A stretch of DNA of 5,107 nucleotides, from positions 1 to 5,107 of the forward strand of contig CAZIDN010000143.1 of assembly GCA_964537875.1 (NCBI GenBank), given 5' to 3'. Below are positions 1 to 4,921 of the stretch, piece by piece. The position numbers were made by a program, and so were the translations under genes. Each line of letters begins with the position of its first letter. The stretch's first letter is position 1. The DNA is from JAPKZH01 sp964537875 (GTDB taxonomy: Bacteria; Acidobacteriota; Aminicenantia; Aminicenantales; UBA4085). The notes below the pieces were generated by a model. That model saw only the letters and a program-made list of their open reading frames with translations. It did not search any database and was not told the origin of the DNA.

Positions 1-22
1 ACAAAAGAAAATCAAAAAAACC

Positions 23-49
23 TTGACAGGTGCCGCGCTTTCATACATG
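23..49 (+). promoter_or_regulatory. Possible sigma70-type promoter for the dipeptidase
   Basis: A perfect TTGACA (23-28) follows an A-rich tract at 1-20 that resembles an UP element. The -10 box is poor: the best nearby candidate is TACATG at 44-49, spaced 15 bases. Transcription from it would begin close to the ribosome binding site at 51-57. The -35 box is clear but the promoter as a whole is uncertain, and the true promoter may lie left of the window. Confidence 0.35.
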
Positions 50-50
50 G

Positions 51-57
51 AAGGAGG
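51..57 (+). promoter_or_regulatory. Shine-Dalgarno site of the C69 dipeptidase
   Basis: AAGGAGG matches the anti-Shine-Dalgarno sequence and ends 5 bases before the ATG at 63. It decides the start codon: the GTG at 30, which would add 11 residues, lies upstream of this site and has no comparable purine stretch before it. Confidence 0.85.
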
Positions 58-62
58 CTGGC

Positions 63-1670
63 ATGAATAATCGTTGGCTAAAAAAATTTATCTATGTCGC
101 TGTATTTTCTTTAATTATCTCCGCAGCGGTATTTATTTTTTACGGAGCAGAGTTAAGCAAAGATCAGCCCGTTCCGGATCAGCCGGTTTTCGACAATTGC
201 ACGAGCATCCTGGTCGGAAGGCTGGCCTCGGTCGACGGCTCGACCATGACCTCGCATTCCTGCGACAGCAACACCGACCGCACCTGGATCACCATCGTCC
301 CCCATCAAAAACACAAACCGGGCGATATGGCTAAAGTCTATAACGAGCCCAAAAGAACCAAAGGCCCGGACGATACGGATCGAGTGGAGGCCGGCGAGAT
401 CCCTCAAGTTGCGGAAACGTATGCCTTCATGAACACGGCGTATCCGATCATGAATGAATACCAGCTGGCCATCGGCGAGACGACAATCGGCGGCCGCATG
501 GAGCTCAAGAGCAACGAAGGGATCATCGATGCGCCCGAGCTCTACCGCCTGGTCCTGGAGAGGGCCAAGACAACCAGAGAAGCGATCCGGATCGCCGACG
601 AATTGACGAAAAAGCACGGCTACAATGACTACGGCGAATGCTTCACCTTCGCGGACACGAAAGAGGTCTGGCATTTCGAGATCTTCGGCCCGGGCAAGGG
701 GAAAAAAGGCGCGGTCTGGGCCGCCCAGCGCGTCCCGGACGACGAGATCGGCTGTTCGGCCAACGCCAGCCGCATCCGCAAGATCGACCTGAAGAACAAG
801 GAATATTTCATGGCCTCCGACAATGTCTTCAGCCTGGCCCAGGAGATGGGTTTCTGGAACCCCAAATCGGGCGAGCCCTTCGAGGTCTGCTATGCCTATA
901 ATCCAAATTCGAGGACGAGTCTCGGCTGCCGGCGGCGGGAATGGCGCGTTCTGAGCCTGCTGGCGCCTTCCTTGAGGCTCAATCCGGAATCGGAAAATTA
1001 TCCATTCTCCGTGAAGCCGGACAAAAAGGTCACGATCCAGGACCTGCTGGCCATTTTCAGGGACACTTACCAGGGGACCGCGTTCGACATGACCATGGGC
1101 ATGATGGCCGTCAACCGCAAGGGCGATACGATCAAAAGTCCGGTGGCCAGTCCGTTTCTGAACAACGACCTGAAGGAACTCCTCCGTGTCAGGCGCGAAC
1201 GACTGATCTGCTCGCCCACGGCGACCTATCTCCAGATCACCCAGTCGAGGGGATGGCTTCCCGATCCGATCGGCGGCGTGGTCTGGCTCGGATATGATCT
1301 CCCGGCGACAACGCCTCATACGCCCTTCTACTGTGGGATCGCGAAAATGCCGGACTCCTACATGGTCGACGGCCGCTGGGGCTTCAAGAACGAAAGCGCG
1401 TGGTGGGCGTTCCGGACCGTGAGCAAGCTGGCCCAGATCCGCTACCAGGACATGAGCAAGGAGATCGAAAAAGTCTGGAAGCCCGTCGAGGACAAGGCTT
1501 TCGCGGAGCAAAATAACATCGAGGACGAGGCCTTAGCCCTATTCAAGAAAGACCCGGCCGAAGCCAAAAAATTCCTCACCGATTATTGCCTCAAGCTGGC
1601 CAACGGGGCCGTCGAGGCCTATTGGAAGCTGGAGCGGGATCTCTGGACGAGATTTAATTATATGTTCTGA
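63..1670 (+). CDS. C69 family dipeptidase (Ntn hydrolase), membrane-anchored or secreted
   Basis: Probable peptidase of family C69, cysteine Ntn hydrolases that cleave dipeptides and are related to PepD. The 535-residue protein starts with a short basic stretch (NNRWLKK) and a hydrophobic segment at about residues 9-28, so it is exported or anchored with the enzyme outside the cytoplasm. Cys46 opens the conserved block CTSILVGRLASVDGS, followed by a Cys-Asp-Ser-Asn stretch near 67-70. In this family that first Cys becomes the N-terminal nucleophile after the leader is removed. Other family-like blocks are NEYQLAIGETT (131-141), GECFTFADTKEVWHFEIFG (191-209) and CSANASRIRKID (231-242). The length suits the longer C69 members, and the C-terminal helical region is intact. 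ATG at 63 is chosen because AAGGAGG lies 5 bases before it; an upstream in-frame GTG at 30 has no such site. Family assignment is firm; substrate and exact location are inferred. Confidence 0.88.
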   Translation: MNNRWLKKFIYVAVFSLIISAAVFIFYGAELSKDQPVPDQPVFDNCTSILVGRLASVDGSTMTSHSCDSNTDRTWITIVPHQKHKPGDMAKVYNEPKRTKGPDDTDRVEAGEIPQVAETYAFMNTAYPIMNEYQLAIGETTIGGRMELKSNEGIIDAPELYRLVLERAKTTREAIRIADELTKKHGYNDYGECFTFADTKEVWHFEIFGPGKGKKGAVWAAQRVPDDEIGCSANASRIRKIDLKNKEYFMASDNVFSLAQEMGFWNPKSGEPFEVCYAYNPNSRTSLGCRRREWRVLSLLAPSLRLNPESENYPFSVKPDKKVTIQDLLAIFRDTYQGTAFDMTMGMMAVNRKGDTIKSPVASPFLNNDLKELLRVRRERLICSPTATYLQITQSRGWLPDPIGGVVWLGYDLPATTPHTPFYCGIAKMPDSYMVDGRWGFKNESAWWAFRTVSKLAQIRYQDMSKEIEKVWKPVEDKAFAEQNNIEDEALALFKKDPAEAKKFLTDYCLKLANGAVEAYWKLERDLWTRFNYMF

Positions 1671-1676
1671 TCCGGC

Positions 1677-2096
1677 TTACGGTTTCTTTTCTTCCTTAAG
1701 CTCGATCAAGACGCCGCCCAGGCTGCACGGATGGATGAAAACGATGCGGCTTCCCCCCGCCCCTTGATAGGGCCTGTCCTGGACAAACTGGACGCCTTTT
1801 TTCTTCAGCTCCTCGAAGGCGCTCTCGATATTTTCAACGTTGAAACAGAAATGGTGAATTCCCTCTCCCCTTTCGGCCAGGAACTTGGCCACGGCGGCCT
1901 GCTCATTCAAAGGACTCACCAACTCCACGGTCGGGCTATGGGGAAATTTTAGGTGGGCGAGCTTCACACCGCGCTCCGGGAGCTCTTCGATCTTTTCAGC
2001 CTTGGCGCCGAGGAGCGTCTCCCAAAGGGCCAGCCTCTCTTCGAGGTTCTTCACGGCGATGCCGATATGGTCGATCTTTTCGATCTTGATGCTCAT
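1677..2096 (-). CDS. mce: Methylmalonyl-CoA epimerase
   Basis: Interconverts (S)- and (R)-methylmalonyl-CoA in the cytoplasm, linking propionyl-CoA carboxylase to the B12-dependent mutase. The 139-residue length is normal for a single VOC/glyoxalase-fold protein with two beta-alpha-beta-beta-beta modules. Visible family features are the N-terminal IDHIGIAVKNLEE (His10), TVELVSPL (Glu58), GEGIHHFCFNVENIE (His81/His82) and the C-terminal GGVLIELKEE (Glu132). These positions match the metal-binding His/Gln-or-Glu/His/Glu set of the family. The start codon overlaps the meaB stop by 4 bases (ATGA), and a GGGAG stretch lies a few bases upstream, so translation is probably coupled. Its stop faces the dipeptidase stop across 6 bases, with no obvious terminator hairpin between them. 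The adjacent MeaB makes the epimerase call much more likely than another VOC enzyme such as a glyoxalase I. Confidence 0.93.
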   Translation of the reverse strand: MSIKIEKIDHIGIAVKNLEERLALWETLLGAKAEKIEELPERGVKLAHLKFPHSPTVELVSPLNEQAAVAKFLAERGEGIHHFCFNVENIESAFEELKKKGVQFVQDRPYQGAGGSRIVFIHPCSLGGVLIELKEEKKP

Positions 2097-3043
2097 CGCT
2101 TCTCCCTGGGCCGCTTGTCCGTCAGCCTGGCCACGATCTCATCCGCCGCCGTATAAGGATCGATCTTCCGGCTGAAAATCTTTTCCACGTATCGTTCGAA
2201 CTCTGAATCCTTGACGGCCCGGTTGATAAGGCCGTAGAGTTTTTCCTGGGTGATGTCCCTCAGCATCCAGGCGATCAATTTTTTCCGCCTGGCGGCCAAG
2301 TCTGCCCGCTCTTTTTTTGCCGTGAGGTTGAGGACGGCCCGAACCAATTCTTCCGTGCCCCGGCCCTCGGTGGCCACGGTTTTTATGACCGGCGGCAGGT
2401 CTTTATCCTTCAGCCCAAGCTCGAGCATAGCCTTGAGCTGACTCTCGATCTTGTTGGCTCCCGGTGTATCGGCTTTGTTGAGGACGAAGATGTCGGCGAT
2501 TTCCATGATCCCGGCTTTGAAAATTTGGATATCATCGCCGGCGCCGGGAGTCAGGATGACGAGGATCAGATCGGCCAGCTTGACCACTTCGACTTCGTCC
2601 TGGCCGACGCCGACGGTCTCGACAAGGATGATGTCTTTGCCGGCCGCCTCAAAGATGGAGATCGCCTCTCCGGTGGCCTTGGCCAGCCCGCCCAGGTGGC
2701 CGCGGGTGGCCATGCTGCGGATAAAGACATCGGGGTCGGTGCTGTGGCGCATCATGCGGATCCTGTCGCCCAGGATCGCGCCGCCCGTAAAGGGGCTCGA
2801 GGGGTCGACGGCGACGATGCCGATTTTTTTCCCCTTCGCCCGCAGCCGGCCGATCAACTGGTCGACGAGGGTGCTTTTCCCGGAGCCCGGAGCCCCGGTA
2901 ATGCCGAGTATCAAGGATTCGCCGCGGTGCGGGAAAAGGCCCTTCAATAATTCCTGGGCGCCCTCTTCATTGTTTTCCACCAGGGAGATCGCCCTGGCGA
3001 TAGACCTTGGCTTCCCGCTCAACACGCCTTTGACCAGGTCCAT
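2093..3043 (-). CDS. meaB: Methylmalonyl-CoA mutase-associated GTPase MeaB (ArgK family)
   Basis: G3E-family P-loop GTPase that chaperones methylmalonyl-CoA mutase, gating adenosylcobalamin loading and protecting the enzyme from inactivation; cytoplasmic. The 316-residue protein is full length. Visible motifs are Walker A GAPGSGKST (50-58), the switch region DPSSPFTGGAILGDRIRM (80-97), ETVGVGQDEVEV (142-153) and the guanine-specificity motif NKAD (189-192). The C-terminal part (about 255-316, including PYTAADEIV) resembles the family's dimerisation arm. The ATG follows the acyl-CoA dehydrogenase TAG directly, with only a weak purine stretch upstream, so translational coupling is likely. It overlaps the epimerase start by 4 bases. 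Older annotations call this family ArgK or LAO/AO transport ATPase; the neighbouring epimerase favours the mutase chaperone role. The mutase is not in the window, and a related metallochaperone role (IcmF- or MeaH-type partner) cannot be excluded. Confidence 0.94.
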   Translation of the reverse strand: MDLVKGVLSGKPRSIARAISLVENNEEGAQELLKGLFPHRGESLILGITGAPGSGKSTLVDQLIGRLRAKGKKIGIVAVDPSSPFTGGAILGDRIRMMRHSTDPDVFIRSMATRGHLGGLAKATGEAISIFEAAGKDIILVETVGVGQDEVEVVKLADLILVILTPGAGDDIQIFKAGIMEIADIFVLNKADTPGANKIESQLKAMLELGLKDKDLPPVIKTVATEGRGTEELVRAVLNLTAKKERADLAARRKKLIAWMLRDITQEKLYGLINRAVKDSEFERYVEKIFSRKIDPYTAADEIVARLTDKRPREKR

Positions 3044-4189
3044 CTAATATTCCGAAAGGATTTTTTGGGCGATGATCCAGCGCTGGATTTCCGATGTCCC
3101 TTCTCCGATCGTGGCCAGCTTGGAATCCCGGTAAAATTTCTCCACCGGGTAATCCTTGGAAAATCCGTAGCCGCCGTGAATCTGGACGGCCATGGACGAG
3201 GATTTGACGGCCAGCTCGCTGGCGAACAGCTTGGCCATGGCCGATTCTTTCGGGATCTTCTTTCCCTGGTCCTCGAGGAAGGCGGCCCGGTAGGTCAAAA
3301 GCCTGGCCGCTTCGAGCTCGGTGAATCCATCCGCGAGCATCCATTGGATCGCTTGGAAGTTGGCGATGGGCTGGTCGAACTGCACCCTTTCCTTGGCATA
3401 TTTCAAACTCGATTCCAAGGCCCCGGCGGCAATGCCCAGAGAGAACCCGGCGATGCTCACCCGGCCTCCGTCGAGAATGGCCATGGCGGCTTTGTATCCG
3501 TCACCTTCCTTGCCCAGGAGACTCTCGGCAGGCACTTTGACATCTTCGAGAATGAGCTCCGCCGTATCGGCGGCCCGGATGCCGAGCTTATCCTCTTTCT
3601 TGCCCGGCCTGAAGCCGGCCATCCCCTTTTCCAGGATGAAAGCCGAAATTCCTTTCCTTCCCTTGGCCGGGTCGGTGAGGGCCATGATCACGGTGATCTC
3701 GGCCAGGCTGGCGTTGGTGATAAAGAGCTTGGTCCCGTTCAGAACCCAGCCGTCGCCTTTTTTCTCGGCCTTCGTCTTCAGCGCGGCCGCATCCGAGCCT
3801 GCGCCGGGCTCCGTCAGCGCCCAAGCGCCGAGGGTCTGGCCGGATGTCAGGCGGGGCAGATACTTCTGTTTCTGGGCTTCGGTCCCGAAGACGTTGATAT
3901 GGTTCGAACACAGGGAATTGTGGGCGGCCACGACCAACCCGACGGACGGATCGACCTTGGAAATCTCCTCTAAAATGATGACGTAATCGACATAGGAATA
4001 GCCGGCTCCTCCGTACTCGGGAGGAATGATGATCCCCAGCAGTCCCATATCGCCCAGCTTCTTGGTCAGTCCCTCCGGCCATGTTCCTTTCTCGTCGTGC
4101 TCCTTGACCAGGGGCTGGATTTCCTTCCGGGCAAAATCCTTAATAGACTCCTTCAAGCTCTTCTGATCTTCCGTTAATAAAAAATCCAT
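3044..4189 (-). CDS. Acyl-CoA dehydrogenase, short/branched-chain type
   Basis: FAD-dependent enzyme that makes a trans-2-enoyl-CoA from a saturated acyl-CoA and passes electrons to electron-transfer flavoprotein; cytoplasmic. The 381 residues are the usual length. The N-terminal helical domain begins LTEDQKSLKESIKDFARKEI. The first family signature ALTEPGAGSD is at 124-133 and the second, QIHGGYGFSKDYPVEKFYRD, at 336-355. IGEGTSEIQR (361-370) carries the probable catalytic base Glu363, placed as in butyryl-CoA and medium-chain dehydrogenases rather than in the isovaleryl type. The ATG at 4189 is chosen because AAGGAG lies 5 bases upstream. An in-frame ATG at 4255 would translate a palindrome and add 22 residues that do not look like the family. 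It heads the operon with meaB and mce, which suggests branched-chain amino acid or odd-chain acyl-CoA breakdown. Exact substrate (butyryl-, isobutyryl- or 2-methylbutyryl-CoA) cannot be read from sequence. Confidence 0.92.
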   Translation of the reverse strand: MDFLLTEDQKSLKESIKDFARKEIQPLVKEHDEKGTWPEGLTKKLGDMGLLGIIIPPEYGGAGYSYVDYVIILEEISKVDPSVGLVVAAHNSLCSNHINVFGTEAQKQKYLPRLTSGQTLGAWALTEPGAGSDAAALKTKAEKKGDGWVLNGTKLFITNASLAEITVIMALTDPAKGRKGISAFILEKGMAGFRPGKKEDKLGIRAADTAELILEDVKVPAESLLGKEGDGYKAAMAILDGGRVSIAGFSLGIAAGALESSLKYAKERVQFDQPIANFQAIQWMLADGFTELEAARLLTYRAAFLEDQGKKIPKESAMAKLFASELAVKSSSMAVQIHGGYGFSKDYPVEKFYRDSKLATIGEGTSEIQRWIIAQKILSEY

Positions 4190-4194
4190 GATGG

Positions 4195-4200
4195 CTCCTT
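4195..4200 (-). promoter_or_regulatory. Shine-Dalgarno site of the acyl-CoA dehydrogenase
   Basis: Read on the minus strand this is AAGGAG, 5 bases before the ATG at 4189. It settles the start codon against the longer reading frame opening at 4255. It lies only 6 bases downstream (in the mRNA) of a perfect inverted repeat, so folding of that hairpin could affect ribosome access. Confidence 0.85.
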
Positions 4201-4206
4201 GGCTTA

Positions 4207-4243
4207 AAATTTGGGGACACACACAGTGTGTGTCCCCAAATTT
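4207..4243. repeat. Perfect 18-bp inverted repeat (REP-like palindrome) in the operon leader
   Basis: The left arm AAATTTGGGGACACACAC (4207-4224) and the right arm (4226-4243) are exact reverse complements around a single A at 4225. Directly seen: 36 paired positions without a mismatch. The core GGGGACACACAC resembles short palindromes that I recall being scattered through many environmental bacterial genomes, often near REP-associated tyrosine transposases; that link is from memory. In the mRNA of the minus-strand operon it would form a strong hairpin ending 6 bases before the ribosome binding site. The 3' arm runs into UUUU, so partial termination is possible, but the U tract is short and mostly inside the stem. 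No second copy is present in the window. Confidence 0.85.
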
Positions 4244-4260
4244 GACCTTCTCCATATTTC

Positions 4261-4289
4261 ATCTTACTTTTTAGACTTTTTGGAATCAA
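4261..4289 (-). promoter_or_regulatory. Candidate sigma70 promoter of the acyl-CoA dehydrogenase-meaB-mce operon
   Basis: On the minus strand TTGATT (4289-4284) is followed after 17 bases by TAAGAT (4266-4261). Each box matches the consensus at 4 of 6 positions and the spacing is optimal, in an A/T-rich stretch. Transcription would begin near 4254, giving a leader of about 65 bases that contains the whole 4207-4243 palindrome. Confidence 0.5.
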
Positions 4290-4314
4290 GAAGATTTTTA
4301 CTGCCCGAGTCTAT

Positions 4315-4343
4315 TTGACAAGATCGCCCGAATCTTCTAAAGT
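4315..4343 (+). promoter_or_regulatory. Candidate sigma70 promoter for the small YHS-like gene
   Basis: A perfect TTGACA (4315-4320) is followed after exactly 17 bases by TAAAGT (4338-4343), which matches 4 of 6 consensus -10 positions. The expected transcription start falls at about 4349-4351, on the ATG at 4350. This explains why no Shine-Dalgarno site is seen there. It is divergent from the operon promoter at 4261-4289, with about 25 bases between the two -35 boxes. Confidence 0.6.
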
Positions 4344-4349
4344 GTTCTG

Positions 4350-4619
4350 ATGGTGCGCGGCATGTTCAGACTGATCTACTACCTGATTCTGGCCTACCTT
4401 ATCTATGCCATCGTCCGCTTTTTTCAAAACCTCGGCCGAAGAAGCCAGGCCCCAAAGTCCAGGCCCCGCCTGTCCGGAATGATGGTCAAGGACGAGGCCT
4501 GCAACATGTATGTCCCCAAGGAAGAAGCCCTCAGGGAAGTGATCGACGGCCAGGAATACTTTTTCTGTTCCAAGGATTGCCGGAAAAAATTTCTGGCGCA
4601 GAGAAAACGCCCCAACTAA
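4350..4619 (+). CDS. Small membrane-anchored protein with YHS/TRASH-like cysteine motif
   Basis: An 89-residue protein of unknown function. Residues 7-25 (RLIYYLILAYLIYAIVRFF) form one hydrophobic transmembrane segment. A basic linker (about 26-42) leads to a small domain with Cys51, Cys73 and Cys77. MVKDEACNMYVPKEEAL (45-61) resembles the VKDPVCGM-V start of YHS domains, and YFFCSKDCRKKFL (70-82) is the usual Cys-x3-Cys ending. Such domains are thought to bind metal ions, and similar anchored proteins are often listed as hypothetical or PP0621-like. The start may be ATG 4350 or ATG 4362, which drops four residues; neither has a ribosome binding site, and the promoter spacing suggests a leaderless message. 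It is divergent from the acyl-CoA dehydrogenase operon and convergent with the acylphosphatase. The gene call rests on the clear domain pattern; the function is inferred only to the level of possible metal binding. Confidence 0.8.
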   Translation: MVRGMFRLIYYLILAYLIYAIVRFFQNLGRRSQAPKSRPRLSGMMVKDEACNMYVPKEEALREVIDGQEYFFCSKDCRKKFLAQRKRPN

Positions 4620-4673
4620 TATCAACGCAATAATTAAAATGACATCCCCGTTCGGGCGGCGCTTAGGCCGTCC
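4617..4673 (+). repeat. Left inverted-repeat arm of the 4617-4916 element
   Basis: The AT-rich outer part (TAATATCAACGCAATAATTA and onward to GACA at 4644) is followed by a short divergent stretch and then GGGCGGCGCTTAGGCCGTCC at 4654-4673. The latter is an exact reverse complement of 4863-4882. The first bases overlap the TAA stop of the small YHS-like gene. Confidence 0.8.
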
Positions 4674-4791
4674 GCAGCCCCCGGAGAACCAGTCCCGTCG
4701 GATACTGCTATCCAAGGAGAATCCGGCGATGAATTCATGGGAGGATGCTCCTTGGAGGGGCGGCAGGGCCGGCGGGTATTCCCGCCGCCCG

Positions 4792-4826
4792 TTGGAGGGG
4801 GACCCTGCAAAAGGGTCCTCCTCCAA
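4792..4826. repeat. Strong 14-bp hairpin inside the element
   Basis: TTGGAGGGGGACCC (4792-4805) pairs with 4813-4826 over all 14 positions, with one G-T wobble (4799/4819), around the 7-base loop TGCAAAA. There is no T tract after it on either strand, so it does not look like a standard intrinsic terminator. Confidence 0.75.
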
Positions 4827-4862
4827 GAGTGTCCGGGGCCCCCTTCCGCTACGGGAGCTTGA

Positions 4863-4916
4863 GGACGGCCTAAGCGCCGCCCATACATTGTCACTTTATT
4901 TATTACGTTTGTATTA
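4863..4916 (-). repeat. Right inverted-repeat arm of the 4617-4916 element
   Basis: The reverse complement of 4617-4673, with a 3-base length difference between the inner 20-base identical block and the outer AT-rich block. Read on the minus strand it starts TAATACAAACGTAATAAATA, matching the left end TAATATCAACGCAATAATTA with few changes. It stops 5 bases before the acylphosphatase stop codon. Confidence 0.8.
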
Positions 4917-4921
4917 ATATC

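Larger units (their letters stand above)
4617..4916. mobile_element. Non-coding palindromic element, MITE-like, about 300 bp
   Basis: This fills the whole gap between the small YHS-like gene and the acylphosphatase. Its ends are long inverted repeats: 4617-4673 and 4863-4916. The inner 20 bases of each arm are identical; the outer 29 match at 23 positions. Both ends begin with TA, as expected if a TA target had been duplicated, the pattern made by IS630/Tc1-type elements. The interior is GC-rich and packed with hairpins. No convincing gene lies inside. If the element and one TA copy are removed, the two flanking genes would end 4 bases apart and the TAA stop of the upstream gene would remain. 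The inverted repeats are seen directly; mobility is inferred. Alternatives are a bidirectional terminator or a structured RNA gene. Confidence 0.6.

Noticed and set aside
30..62. GTG start at 30 for the dipeptidase
   Set aside because: There is no ribosome binding site before it; the strong AAGGAGG lies downstream and serves the ATG at 63.
153..1511. A 452-codon open frame on the minus strand across the dipeptidase
   Set aside because: It is antisense to a clear C69 gene, has no recognisable domains and an arginine/aspartate/leucine-rich shadow composition typical of GC-rich genes read backwards.
2525..2950. Plus-strand frames over meaB and the dehydrogenase (for example 2451-3047, 3065-3973 and 3321-3986)
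   Set aside because: They are shadows of well-supported minus-strand genes and show no family resemblance.
4190..4255. N-terminal extension of the acyl-CoA dehydrogenase from ATG 4255
   Set aside because: It would translate the palindrome into a cysteine-containing tail absent from the family, while ATG 4189 has an AAGGAG at the right distance and begins with the typical family N-terminus.
4311..4826. A 171-codon minus-strand frame and a 92-codon plus-strand frame (4639-4917) over the palindromic element
   Set aside because: The first runs antisense through the YHS-like gene, and both mainly translate the repeat. No domain or ribosome binding site supports them. They may appear as spurious hypothetical proteins in databases.
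4792..4826. Intrinsic terminator for the YHS-like gene or the acylphosphatase
   Set aside because: The stem is strong but no T tract follows on either strand, and it lies well away from both stop codons inside the element.
4654..4882. Integron attC site or CRISPR-like repeat
   Set aside because: The inverted arms lack the RYYYAAC/GTTRRRY attC core boxes, and there are no regularly spaced direct repeats.
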